Shown: positions 10,063-18,549 of the stretch, piece by piece
Position numbering within the stretch: the first letter of the stretch is position 1
How the letters are laid out: each line of letters opens with the position of its first letter
Source: Lewinellaceae bacterium
GTDB taxonomy: Bacteria; Bacteroidota; Bacteroidia; Chitinophagales; Saprospiraceae
Length of the DNA: 64,000 bases
Direction: 5' to 3'
NCBI GenBank assembly: GCA_020636215.1
Contig: JACJYG010000011.1
Location: forward strand, 186,001 to 250,000
Made by a program: the position numbers and the translations under genes
The notes under the pieces: model-generated
What the model was told of the DNA's origin: nothing
Seen by the model: only the letters and a program-made list of their open reading frames with translations
Databases searched by the model: none

Positions 10063-10827
10063 ATGCCGCCTTCCACTCCCCTGCCCCGCCGTTCTTTTCT
10101 AAAGCAAGCAGCGCTGGCGCCAGCGCTTTTAGCGGCGCTACCGCAACTCGTCGCCGCTGCGAACCCCCAAAAGGGCCGCAGCCCAATTCCGCCCAATGGA
10201 GGTACGATCCTTTTCCAGGGTGATTCCATCACCGATGCCGGGCGCGACAAAGGCCGTTACTATGCCAATGACGCATCGGGCATGGGCGCTGGTTATGTAC
10301 ACCATATCGTCACGCAGATGCTGGGCCGCAATCCGGAACAGCAATACCATTTCTACAATCGGGGCATCAGCGGTAACAAAGTGTTTCAACTAGCCGACAG
10401 ATGGGAGGAAGACTGCATCCAGCTTCGTCCGGACGTGCTCAGCATCCTCATTGGCGTGAATGATTACTGGCATACGCTTTCCTTCGGTTACAAAGGCGGA
10501 GTGGATGTCTATGAAAAAGACCTGCGGGCGCTACTGGGCCGCACCAAAGAGCAACTCCCGGAAATTCGACTGCTTATTGGTGAGCCCTTTTATGTGGAAG
10601 GGGGGACGGCCATTGATGAGCGCTGGGCCGAAGGCCTGCTTCCCTACCGGAAAGCGGCCCGGCAGATCTCCCAAGATTTTGGGGCTGTTTTTATCCCCTA
10701 TCATAGCATTTTCACAGAAGCTCTTGAACAGGCGCCGGCTAGTTATTGGTGCCCGGATGGGGTCCATCCTTCCCTGGCAGGATCCTATCTGATGGCGGAG
10801 GCTTGGTTGGCAGGGTTCAGGGGGTAG
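10063..10827 (+). CDS. SGNH/GDSL-family hydrolase, Tat-exported
   Basis: A 254-residue esterase or lipase-like protein. The start carries a twin-arginine signal (PRRSFLKQ followed by an alanine-rich hydrophobic stretch), so folded export through Tat is likely. The SGNH blocks are visible: GDSIT with the nucleophilic Ser, GNK in block II, GVNDYW with Asn in block III, and DGVHPS with catalytic Asp and His in block V. Family members cleave acyl groups from sugars, lipids or peptidoglycan, and the substrate cannot be told here. It ends 58 bp before a nonamer tandem array and is convergent with the flavin reductase gene. Confidence 0.88.
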   Translation: MPPSTPLPRRSFLKQAALAPALLAALPQLVAAANPQKGRSPIPPNGGTILFQGDSITDAGRDKGRYYANDASGMGAGYVHHIVTQMLGRNPEQQYHFYNRGISGNKVFQLADRWEEDCIQLRPDVLSILIGVNDYWHTLSFGYKGGVDVYEKDLRALLGRTKEQLPEIRLLIGEPFYVEGGTAIDERWAEGLLPYRKAARQISQDFGAVFIPYHSIFTEALEQAPASYWCPDGVHPSLAGSYLMAEAWLAGFRG

Positions 10828-10847
10828 GGGTATCGGGGGGCTTGTAC

Positions 10848-10939
10848 GTCTAATAGGTCTTGTGGGTCTTGTTCGTCCCCCATTAGACACACAAGACCCA
10901 TTAGACCCACAAGACACACAAGACACACAAGACACACCA
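10848..10939. repeat. Nonamer tandem array with inverted halves
   Basis: Six 9-bp units of the type GACACACAA/GACCCATTA occupy 10886-10939. The left half, 10848-10874, carries three units of the reverse-complement type (GTCTAATAG, GTCTTGTGG, GTCTTGTTC). The array is therefore head-to-head and could form a long hairpin. It lies just after the stop of the SGNH hydrolase, between convergent genes. Confidence 0.85.
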
Positions 10940-10961
10940 CACCCACCAGGCCTCCCACTCG

Positions 10962-11498
10962 TCAAAACTCCAGAAACTCTTCAACGTGTTTTTCTATAGC
11001 TTTCAGTGTCCCTTTATCGATCACTTCGCCGGCTCCATTTTTAAGGTGGCGAATACGGGAGATGGGCAGTTTATTGGGCAAAACATGCGTGCCGACATGG
11101 TGTAGCACCCCAGTGAGATGGTCCATCCCGCGCAGATTGCCGGCCCGTCCCGTCGCTACACCGACCAGCGCTGCTTTTTTGCCTTTGAACGTCCGGCTAT
11201 ATTCCCGCACGGAGCAAGCGTCAATGAATAATTTCAGGGCGCCGGGGAAGCTGCCATTGTATTCAGGGGTGATATAGATAAACTTATCGGCAGGGAGCAT
11301 GTACTCATCCTGAATCTCTTGCAGGCTTTCTGACTGAAAATCGTACATATCCGGGTGAAACCAGTCGTGGGGGATTTGTTCCAGGGCCAGGATTTTGATT
11401 GTTTCCTCTGATTTTTGGGTTAGAAAGTCGTAGTACAGCTTTGCGAACTGCAGGCATTCGCTCTGTTTTCGATTGGTTCCGGAAATTATGGTGATCAT
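10962..11498 (-). CDS. NAD(P)H-dependent FMN reductase family protein
   Basis: A 178-residue flavodoxin-fold protein. The N-terminal ISGTNRKQSE loop binds the FMN phosphate in this family, and TPEYNGSFPGALKLFID is the characteristic second flavin-contacting motif. Members reduce FMN, quinones or azo compounds with NAD(P)H. There is no signal peptide, so it is cytoplasmic. It is transcribed alone, convergent with the SGNH hydrolase and divergent from the MBL-fold hydrolase. The physiological substrate is unknown. Confidence 0.88.
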   Translation of the reverse strand: MITIISGTNRKQSECLQFAKLYYDFLTQKSEETIKILALEQIPHDWFHPDMYDFQSESLQEIQDEYMLPADKFIYITPEYNGSFPGALKLFIDACSVREYSRTFKGKKAALVGVATGRAGNLRGMDHLTGVLHHVGTHVLPNKLPISRIRHLKNGAGEVIDKGTLKAIEKHVEEFLEF

Positions 11499-11639
11499 GT
11501 AATTTTAAATTCTACTATTTGCATGAAAAAAGATGCATACTACACAGTTGAAGTGAGGAAATTGTTCAGTTCATTTTCTCTAATAAGCATCAAGTTTGCC
11601 TATCTTCAGGCGTCCATTTAAAAAACAAAACCCAAATCG

Positions 11640-12320
11640 ATGAGAATAACTTACTATGGACACTCCTGCTTTGGCGTGGAAACGAAAGGTAAACACCTTG
11701 TATTCGACCCCTTTATCACTCCTAACGAACTGGCGAAAGATATAGCTATCAACAGTATAAAGGCCGATTACCTATTGATCTCCCACGGTCATGGGGACCA
11801 CGTAGCAGATGGGGTAGCCATTGGTAAAAACACTGGCGCCAAGGCCGTCTCCAATTTCGAGATCATCAGCTGGTTTGAGCAAAAAGGCGTTCCGGGCCAT
11901 CCCATGAACCATGGCGGCAAGGTACAATTTGATTTTGGAGTAGTTAAATATGTTAATGCGGTCCATTCCAGTGTACTGCCTGATGGTACATACGGCGGCA
12001 ACCCCGGCGGTTTTGTAGTCTGGAACGATGAAGTTTGCTTTTATTTCGCGGGCGACACCGCCCTGACGATGGACATGAAGCTCATTCCGGCAACCTGCCC
12101 GAAACTGGACTTTGCCATCCTGCCTATTGGCGACAATTTCACCATGGGATACGAGGATGCCGCTATTGCCTGTGATTATATCGACTGTGACAAAGTCATT
12201 GGTTGTCACTACGATACGTTCGGTTACATCAAAATAGACCACTCGGCAGCCAAAAAGGCTTTTGTGGATAAGGGAAAAGAGTTAATTTTGCTGCCGATCG
12301 GTGAAAGCCTCGATCTTTAA
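11640..12320 (+). CDS. UPF0173-type metallo-beta-lactamase-fold hydrolase
   Basis: A 226-residue cytoplasmic metal-dependent hydrolase. The zinc-binding motif HGHGDH is at about residues 49-54, and PIGDNFTMGYEDA is a signature of the UPF0173 family (YtkL-like), whose substrate is not established. The ATG at 11640 starts directly with the conserved ITYYGHSCF strand. ParA begins 10 bp after the stop, so co-transcription with parA is likely, although no functional link between them is known to me. Confidence 0.88.
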   Translation: MRITYYGHSCFGVETKGKHLVFDPFITPNELAKDIAINSIKADYLLISHGHGDHVADGVAIGKNTGAKAVSNFEIISWFEQKGVPGHPMNHGGKVQFDFGVVKYVNAVHSSVLPDGTYGGNPGGFVVWNDEVCFYFAGDTALTMDMKLIPATCPKLDFAILPIGDNFTMGYEDAAIACDYIDCDKVIGCHYDTFGYIKIDHSAAKKAFVDKGKELILLPIGESLDL

Positions 12321-12330
12321 ACTAACTGCC

Positions 12331-13131
12331 ATGGGAAAAGTTATCGCAATTGCAAACCAGAAAGGAGGAGTCGGAAAAACTACCACGGCTATCAACCTGG
12401 CGGCCAGCCTGGCCATACTGGAAAAGAAAGTCCTCATTATCGATGTGGACCCCCAGGCCAACGCCTCATCGGGGGTTGGTGTTCTGCCACAGGATGTTGA
12501 AACGACCATTTATGACTGCCTCATCGGCGGCCTTGACGCCATAGACGCCATCTACGAAACCGACACTCCGAATCTACATATCATTCCATCCACAATTGAC
12601 CTGGTAGGCGCCGAAATAGAACTCGTCAGCCGCATGAAGCGGGAGTACCTGCTCAAAGATGTAGTCGACCAGGTACGGGATGACTATGACTATGTGTTCA
12701 TCGATTGCCTGCCCTCCCTCGGCCTGATCACCATCAACGCTCTTACGTCTGCCGATTCTGTTCTCGTGCCGGTCCAGTGCGAATTCTTTGCATTGGAAGG
12801 CCTTTCCAAACTTCGGGAGACCATCGAACTGGTGCAAAAGAAACTCAACCCGGGCCTGTCTATCGAAGGCATCGTGCTGTCTATGTATGACAGCCGCTTA
12901 CGGCTGGCCAATATCGTGGTGGAAGAAGTCCAGCAGATGTTCAAGGGAGAAGTGTATGAAACCATAATTCACCGCAATGCCCGCCTCGGGGAAGCCCCTA
13001 ACCTGCACCTGCCGATCGTGATGATCAATGCCAGCAGCCGGGGCAGCATCAACTTCCTCAACCTGGCCAAGGAATTCCTGAAGAACAACAACGACAGTAT
13101 TCAGACTAAGAAAGGCGTGGAAGCCAGTTAA
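12331..13131 (+). CDS. parA: Chromosome partitioning ATPase ParA/Soj
   Basis: A 266-residue ParA/MinD-family ATPase that, together with ParB, segregates replication origins. The deviant Walker A motif KGGVGKTT with its signature lysine starts at about residue 9, Walker A' DVDPQANAS follows, and DCLPSLGLIT is the switch region. The ATG at 12331 is preferred over the GTG at 12301 because the latter overlaps the preceding gene and adds residues not seen in the family. parB follows 28 bp downstream in the same operon. Confidence 0.95.
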   Translation: MGKVIAIANQKGGVGKTTTAINLAASLAILEKKVLIIDVDPQANASSGVGVLPQDVETTIYDCLIGGLDAIDAIYETDTPNLHIIPSTIDLVGAEIELVSRMKREYLLKDVVDQVRDDYDYVFIDCLPSLGLITINALTSADSVLVPVQCEFFALEGLSKLRETIELVQKKLNPGLSIEGIVLSMYDSRLRLANIVVEEVQQMFKGEVYETIIHRNARLGEAPNLHLPIVMINASSRGSINFLNLAKEFLKNNNDSIQTKKGVEAS

Positions 13132-13159
13132 TCGGCTGCCTATCATCGAATGAGAAGTA

Positions 13160-14095
13160 ATGGCTAAGAGAATAAGCAAAAAGATCAGTAAAACAGACTT
13201 GCGGGACTCCCTACGAGGAACTTCGAAGAGCGCCCGTTTGTCCTATTTTAACATTAGCGAAGAAGAAATACAGGATCATCCCGAGGAAGTTGTTAAGGAA
13301 CTTTCCCATATGGTGGCGAATATTCCCATCGCCCAGATATCCTCCAACCCCGATCAACCGCGTAAGGATTTTGATGAAGAAGCCCTTCAGGAGTTGGCCG
13401 ATTCCATCAAGACCTATGGCCTGATACAGCCAGTCACCGTACGCCGCTTCAGTGCGGATGCTTATCAGCTCATCTCTGGGGAACGGCGTTGGAAAGCTTC
13501 CCAACTGGCAGGGCTTGCCGAGATACCAGCCTACGTTCGCCTGGCCAACGACCAGGAGATGATGGAGATGGCCCTGGTTGAGAACATCCAGCGGGAGAAC
13601 CTCAACCCCATGGAAGTCGCCTTCACCTATAAGCGCCTTATCGAAGAGTTCAGCCTTCGGCACGAAGACCTGGCCCAGCGCGTCGGCAAAAAGCGCGCCA
13701 CGATCACCAACTTTCTCCGTTTGCTCGACCTGCCTATCTTTATCCAGGAAGAGATCAAAGAAGGGGCCCTGACAACCGGCCACGCCAAAGCCCTGTTGTC
13801 TTTGGATGACTTCGTTATGCAAAAGCATTTCATGGAGCGGGCTATCGCTGAAGGCCTTTCCGTACGGGCCCTGGAGAAGATGGTGAGCGACTATAAGGCG
13901 CCTGGCAAACCCGCCAAAACCAAAGGAAACAGCCTGCCCGAAGACTACCGACGGGTGGAACAAACCTTTCAGGAGTTTTTCGGCTCTAAAAGTGGCGTCA
14001 AACTTAAAATGAAAGAAGAAGGCAAGGGACAGGTCGTCCTCTCTTTTAATAGCGTCGAAGAATTGAATAACCTGTTGGACCGGTTGGAGGATTAG
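13160..14095 (+). CDS. parB: Chromosome partitioning protein ParB
   Basis: A 311-residue ParB/Spo0J protein, a CTP-dependent DNA clamp that loads at parS sites. The N-terminal CTPase domain shows NPDQPRKDF and GERRWKA (residues about 60-120). The ENIQRENLNP motif and the helix-turn-helix segment LAQRVGKKRATITNFLRLLDLP follow, then a C-terminal dimerisation domain. It pairs with parA immediately upstream. I saw no canonical parS sequence in the neighbouring intergenic DNA. The long open frame on the opposite strand is a shadow. Confidence 0.95.
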   Translation: MAKRISKKISKTDLRDSLRGTSKSARLSYFNISEEEIQDHPEEVVKELSHMVANIPIAQISSNPDQPRKDFDEEALQELADSIKTYGLIQPVTVRRFSADAYQLISGERRWKASQLAGLAEIPAYVRLANDQEMMEMALVENIQRENLNPMEVAFTYKRLIEEFSLRHEDLAQRVGKKRATITNFLRLLDLPIFIQEEIKEGALTTGHAKALLSLDDFVMQKHFMERAIAEGLSVRALEKMVSDYKAPGKPAKTKGNSLPEDYRRVEQTFQEFFGSKSGVKLKMKEEGKGQVVLSFNSVEELNNLLDRLED

Positions 14096-14227
14096 GGGCA
14101 GCGGAAATTGCGCGCTGGGAGTTGTGAAGTAGCAAAGCCGGGATAGCAGATCACTACCTAAAAGCCAATAAAAAGCCAAAGCCGCCTCTTTCAATCGCAA
14201 AACAAGCCTTTAGGTCGTTATAACGGC

Positions 14228-14863
14228 ATGGAAAAAATCCTTCTCACTCTCCTATTGTTCTTATTGGCAGTCCAGCCTGGGCTTTTTGCGCAGCAGGCCG
14301 ATACGCTGGCCACAACAGCAGCGTCGGATACCCTTCAACCGAACAAACAAGGATGGTTCAGCCGCGACTATCCCAACCCAAAGAAAGCAGCTATTCTTTC
14401 CCTCGCACTGCCTGGCGCCGGCCAATTGTACAACAAACGCTGGTGGAAGGTGCCCTTGGTTTACGGCGCCATGGGTGGTATGGGCTATCTGATCGACTAT
14501 AACCAAAGCCGGTACCGCCGGTTACGCACCGCACTGGATCTCAAACGTCAGGGAGCGGAACACGAATTTTCCGGTTCGGCCATCGATAATGTCACCACCC
14601 TCCGCACCCTGCGCGACCAATACGACAAAAACACGCAGCTTTCCTACGTTGGCTTTTTCCTGATTTACACGCTTCAGGCTATGGAAGCTTTCGTGGATGC
14701 CCACCTTAAATCATTTGATGTTAGTGATGACCTCAGCCTTCAACTCAAACCTCAAATGGATTATGTGGCGCCGCTGGGGCAACCGACCCTGGGCATTGGC
14801 CTTTCTATCTCCCTGAATAAGCTTTCTGTATCGAAACCAAGATATTCGCTGATCGGCCGGTAG
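14228..14863 (+). CDS. DUF5683 domain protein, exported
   Basis: A 211-residue protein with an N-terminal signal peptide (hydrophobic core ending near LFAQQ). It has the DUF5683 pattern: KKAAILSLALPGAGQLYNKRWWKVP followed by a membrane segment with a YGAMGGMGY motif, and a C-terminal FVDAHLKSFDVSDDLS block. The family is found in Bacteroidota, typically next to parAB as here (132 bp after parB), and its function is unknown. It probably sits in the inner membrane or periplasm. Confidence 0.85.
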   Translation: MEKILLTLLLFLLAVQPGLFAQQADTLATTAASDTLQPNKQGWFSRDYPNPKKAAILSLALPGAGQLYNKRWWKVPLVYGAMGGMGYLIDYNQSRYRRLRTALDLKRQGAEHEFSGSAIDNVTTLRTLRDQYDKNTQLSYVGFFLIYTLQAMEAFVDAHLKSFDVSDDLSLQLKPQMDYVAPLGQPTLGIGLSISLNKLSVSKPRYSLIGR

Positions 14864-14986
14864 ACTGGAAAGCCCCAGGCCGAATTCGGAATGTCTCCCG
14901 TTGGATAGACAGAGGGGCAAGACGAAACTACACTTTTATAAACCTTCCTTAACCCCTGAACAGTGTCCCCAAGGGGTAATGCTATC

Positions 14987-16039
14987 TTATCGTTCCATCA
15001 ACCACAGCTGGATCTTTTCCATCCGGTAAAGCAGGTTTGCGATCCAGAAGCCGAGGAGGGTCCAGCCGATAACTGCCGGGTAGAAAACCATTCGCATGGT
15101 GTTATCCAGGTCCTGGGAGCCAAAGGCAGGGTTGCCGCCCGAGCCGGGGTGAAGGCTGTCCGTCAGGCGAGGGATAACGTAAATGAGCGGGATGAGGGTG
15201 GAAAAAGCGAAGATGTTGTATACGGCAGAGATGCGCGCTTTTTTTTCCGGATCTTCAAACACGGCGCGCAGTACGAAATAGGCAAAGTAAATCAGAAGGG
15301 CAATGGCCGTCATATTTTGTTTGACATCACCACTCCAGTAAGCGCCCCAGGTGTTTTTGGCCCAGATGGCGCCGGTGCCCAGGCCCATCAGCCCAAAGAG
15401 AATTCCCACGCGGGTATAAGCTTCCGCTTTGTTATCATTGCCCAGATCTCCCTTCCGGAGGTATCGTACACTGTACACCACCGAAGCGATAAAAATGAAC
15501 AACATCGCGAACCACATGGGCACATGGAAATAGGTATTGCGAATAGTTTCCCCAAGAATATTGCGGAAAGGATAAGTCATCGTCCAATGCTCATGTAACT
15601 GTGCTACAGGGCTGTTCGTCCAGGCTTTTTGCCCCATTTCCGGGTCGATGGAGTCCTGTGTCACGAAAACTGCGCTGGGTAAAATTGAGGCGCCATCTAC
15701 CTCGCTGTCGAGTACTAGGGTAAAATCCTGTACTTTCCGGTCAACCGGCAGGTATTCCGGCATGCGAAAAAAAGCTTTGACTTTACGGTCGCCGGCGACC
15801 TCCACCGATTCTGCCGCCAGGGCATGTTCATCATCCATCTTTAGCCAGGCACGAATTGGACCGCCCTGCGTGTAGCGGGAGTTGTACCCCGTAGCTTCCA
15901 GCGTAAACGACTCGCCGGTACGCACACTGCTGGGAGACACCGTAGTAATGCCCGGCGTCAGGGGCACCGTCAGGCCGGCGATGAAAACGTAAAGGAGTAA
16001 AAGGACGGATAAGGCTTTCCACCAATTTTTTCGGGCCAT
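14987..16039 (-). CDS. ccmC: Heme exporter CcmC/CcsA-type protein with extra periplasmic domain
   Basis: A 350-residue membrane protein for cytochrome c maturation. The WWD heme-handling motif is clear in WAKNTWGAYWSGDVK (about residue 225), with conserved His residues in the flanking periplasmic loops. Ordinary CcmC proteins are about 220-250 residues long. Here an additional domain of about 110 residues is inserted after the first membrane helix. It begins GITTVSPSSVRTGESFTLEATGYN and looks like an IPT/TIG immunoglobulin-like fold. CcmB lies 166 bp upstream in the same orientation; CcmA is not in the window. CcsA is an alternative name for this type. Confidence 0.85.
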   Translation of the reverse strand: MARKNWWKALSVLLLLYVFIAGLTVPLTPGITTVSPSSVRTGESFTLEATGYNSRYTQGGPIRAWLKMDDEHALAAESVEVAGDRKVKAFFRMPEYLPVDRKVQDFTLVLDSEVDGASILPSAVFVTQDSIDPEMGQKAWTNSPVAQLHEHWTMTYPFRNILGETIRNTYFHVPMWFAMLFIFIASVVYSVRYLRKGDLGNDNKAEAYTRVGILFGLMGLGTGAIWAKNTWGAYWSGDVKQNMTAIALLIYFAYFVLRAVFEDPEKKARISAVYNIFAFSTLIPLIYVIPRLTDSLHPGSGGNPAFGSQDLDNTMRMVFYPAVIGWTLLGFWIANLLYRMEKIQLWLMER

Positions 16040-16205
16040 GCTTTTTTTATTATTTTAACTGTTGGCAATGGTGTTTTGCTGCGGCAAGATACCAATTTGA
16101 CAGAAAGAGAACAATAGATTGAAGGCCGCAGGCCGGAAGGCTTGGGAGATTCTTTGACTCCTTAACCTAATCAACTTCTAAACTTTTCAGCTTCTCCTCC
16201 CCTAT

Positions 16206-16865
16206 CTAATCCTTCCACAAGAAAGGGAAAAGCACCATAGCCAGGCCGACCAGCAGCAGGTCGATTGAAAGGAGGATGAAAATATCTTTTTGCACGCCGG
16301 TATCCTGCATCAGGCGCAGGGCATTGGCCGAAAGCTTGATCAGCGTGAGCAGAATCGGAATGATAAGGGGGAAACTCAGGATAGCCATCAATGTGGCGTT
16401 GTTCTCGGCTTTAGAAGAAATGGCAGAGATGAAAGTGAAGGTAATAGAGAAACCAACGCTGCCCAGTAACAAGGCCAGGAAAAACTGGGCGGTATCTTTG
16501 ACCGGGTTGCCCGCCACAAAACTGAATCCCAGCCAGGTCAGCAAGCTCAGCAACAGTAGGAGTATAATGTTGTACAGGATTTTAGACAGGATAACGGAAA
16601 CGGGATTGGCAAGGCTGTAGTAATACAATTGCCGGGCGCTATTCTCCTGTACAAAACTCTTCACCACCGCGCTGACCGATGCAAAAAGGATGATGATCCA
16701 GAACAAGGCATTCCACACATCAGGCTGTACTTTTCGAAAAGAAATGTAGACAATGAAAATTGTGGAAAAGACGTACAGCAATATGCCGCTAATGGCGTAG
16801 CTACTGCGAAACTCCAGCCGGAGGTCCTTGTGAAGGAGAAAACCGATCTCTTTGAAAATGTTCAT
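16206..16865 (-). CDS. ccmB: Heme exporter protein CcmB
   Basis: A 219-residue inner-membrane protein with six predicted hydrophobic segments and the CcmB features LHKDLRLEFRSSYA at the N-terminus and VQENSARQLYYYSLANP after the second helix. CcmB is the permease partner of the ATPase CcmA in the CcmABCD complex, which handles heme for cytochrome c maturation. It lies upstream of ccmC on the same strand, consistent with a shared pathway and possibly a shared transcript. It is divergent from the amidase gene. Confidence 0.92.
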   Translation of the reverse strand: MNIFKEIGFLLHKDLRLEFRSSYAISGILLYVFSTIFIVYISFRKVQPDVWNALFWIIILFASVSAVVKSFVQENSARQLYYYSLANPVSVILSKILYNIILLLLLSLLTWLGFSFVAGNPVKDTAQFFLALLLGSVGFSITFTFISAISSKAENNATLMAILSFPLIIPILLTLIKLSANALRLMQDTGVQKDIFILLSIDLLLVGLAMVLFPFLWKD

Positions 16866-17067
16866 GGGGCAAAAATAATGTAATTGCCGAAATTACCTGA
16901 ACAGGAAAATGATTGGGCGGAGCAAAGGCGGATGCGCTTTGAATAATACACCGCTCCCGGCAATTGCCAAATTGCGCTATTTTGGCTATCTTTTCGGCGA
17001 GATTTGGCTAATTTTTTGTTGGGTATAGGCAACCACCCCATTATTCCAAAATCAGTGATTGAACGTG

Positions 17068-18279
17068 ATGTTGAAGACAATAACCCTGAGGATTTTTACC
17101 ATTTTTTTGCTGAGCCCCATACTGGCAAGCGCCGAACCGAGTTATTTCCAGGCGACTGCAATAGCGGGAGATGGGATCTATTCCCTGCTTCGCCGCTACG
17201 GCCTTGACCAGCATTCCTGCAATTTTGACCAGTTCTACGAAATTAACAAGCTTAAAAAGAACAGTCATCTTATCGTCGGGCGCGACTATTTGTTGCCACT
17301 ACTGATATACCCCTTCAACGGAAAGACTATCCGTTCCAGTGTGGGCATTAATGACTGGAATACGGCGGTGCGCATCCAGCAATACAACGAGTTAATGTTA
17401 GAGCGCAAACTTCGGGAATCTTCTTTCAAGAAAGATAAAATCCTTTGGGTCCCTTACCACGAATTGAACTGCCCGGAAACAGACCTGGACATCCCCTCAC
17501 CGGTCAGCGATTCCCCTGAGGAAGAGAGTAATGCCTTGGGCAAGGCCAGCGGAAACCGCAAGTTCCCTATCTTCGGCCCCAAGTATGCTTTCACGCCCTT
17601 AGCCAGCAACAAACTGAAGGGCAAGGTCTACTATATTGTCAGCGGCCATGGCGGCCCCGACCCGGGAGCTATGGGACGCCGCGGCGGCTATACCCTCTGC
17701 GAAGACGAATACGCTTACGATGTCGCGCTACGCCTCTGCCGCAACCTGGTGGCGCATGGCGCCACAGCCTACATGATAACCCGGGATCCCAACGATGGCA
17801 TCCGCGACGATAAATTTCTGGACTGCGACTACGATGAGGTCGTATGGGGCGAAAAAAACATGCCCCGGCAGCAAAAGCCCCGCTTATTCCAACGTTCCGA
17901 CCTCATCAATGAGCTGTACGAACGCAACCGCCTGGCAGGGGTAACCGACCAAACCGCTATTATCATCCATGTCGACTCCCGAAATAAAAGCGAGCGCACC
18001 GACGTCTTTTTTTACCACCAATCCGGCAGTGAGGAGAGCCGCAACCTGGCGCTTAAGCTGCACCGTTCTCTAAAGGCGAAATACATGCAGTACCGTTCCA
18101 ATGGCGAATACCACGGCACCGTCAACTCCCGTGACCTCCACATGCTGAGGGAAACTAAGGTCAAATCGGTGTACATCGAGCTGGCTAACATCCGCAATAC
18201 CTTCGACCAACAAAGGATCATCCTCCAAAGCAACAGGCAATACCTGGCCGACTGGCTGCTGGAAGGGTTGATGCCTTGA
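17068..18279 (+). CDS. N-acetylmuramoyl-L-alanine amidase (Amidase_3) with LysM-like domain
   Basis: A 403-residue periplasmic enzyme that cleaves the bond between MurNAc and the stem peptide. The ATG at 17068 gives the signal peptide MLKTITLRIFTIFLLSPILA; an upstream TTG three codons earlier is less likely. Residues about 30-85 form a LysM-like module (GDGIYSLLRRYGL, then a YEINKLKKNSHLIVG core) expected to bind peptidoglycan. The zinc amidase starts at KGKVYYIVSGHGGPDPGA with the first His and continues to a Glu in CEDEYAYD, the second His in IIIHVDS, and the catalytic Glu in VYIELANIRN. All ligands appear present. A nonamer array follows the stop codon. Confidence 0.9.
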   Translation: MLKTITLRIFTIFLLSPILASAEPSYFQATAIAGDGIYSLLRRYGLDQHSCNFDQFYEINKLKKNSHLIVGRDYLLPLLIYPFNGKTIRSSVGINDWNTAVRIQQYNELMLERKLRESSFKKDKILWVPYHELNCPETDLDIPSPVSDSPEEESNALGKASGNRKFPIFGPKYAFTPLASNKLKGKVYYIVSGHGGPDPGAMGRRGGYTLCEDEYAYDVALRLCRNLVAHGATAYMITRDPNDGIRDDKFLDCDYDEVVWGEKNMPRQQKPRLFQRSDLINELYERNRLAGVTDQTAIIIHVDSRNKSERTDVFFYHQSGSEESRNLALKLHRSLKAKYMQYRSNGEYHGTVNSRDLHMLRETKVKSVYIELANIRNTFDQQRIILQSNRQYLADWLLEGLMP

Positions 18280-18296
18280 CGCCAGCATATGGTATG

Positions 18297-18369
18297 GTTG
18301 GAGAAAGTTGAGAGGGTTGAGAGGGTTGAGAAAGTTGAGGAAGTTGAGAGGGTTGAGAGGGTTGAGAGG
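18297..18369. repeat. Nonamer tandem array GTTGAGAGG
   Basis: Seven contiguous 9-bp units from 18307 to 18369, of the forms GTTGAGAGG, GTTGAGAAA and GTTGAGGAA, preceded by one imperfect 10-bp unit at 18297. It begins 18 bp after the stop of the amidase gene. The remaining DNA up to 18549 contains no gene and a loosely repeated CGGCCGGGTAAAAA motif (around 18438 and 18502). Confidence 0.9.
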
Positions 18370-18549
18370 TAGGGGGCTGCTGGGCTGCACGTGCCTCGCC
18401 TCAGAAACCAGGCCCGTCCTCCCCCGACACCCGTCGGGATCGGCCGGGTAAAAACCAGCCCGTCCGTCCGTCTAGTCAGCCGGATAAATCCTTGCTACGC
18501 TCGGCCGGGTAAAAAAACAGAAACGATAGGCCTTCTAAGGGCCTGCCCA

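Noticed and set aside
12331..14095. A parS site beside parA and parB
   Set aside because: I looked for a GTTTCACGTGAAAC-like palindrome in the neighbouring intergenic DNA and did not see one. The origin is probably elsewhere.
13211..14200. 329-codon open frame on the minus strand opposite parB
   Set aside because: It is fully antisense to a clear ParB and has no family motif. Similar long antisense frames opposite the asparaginase, helicase and GH92 genes are also shadows of high-GC coding.
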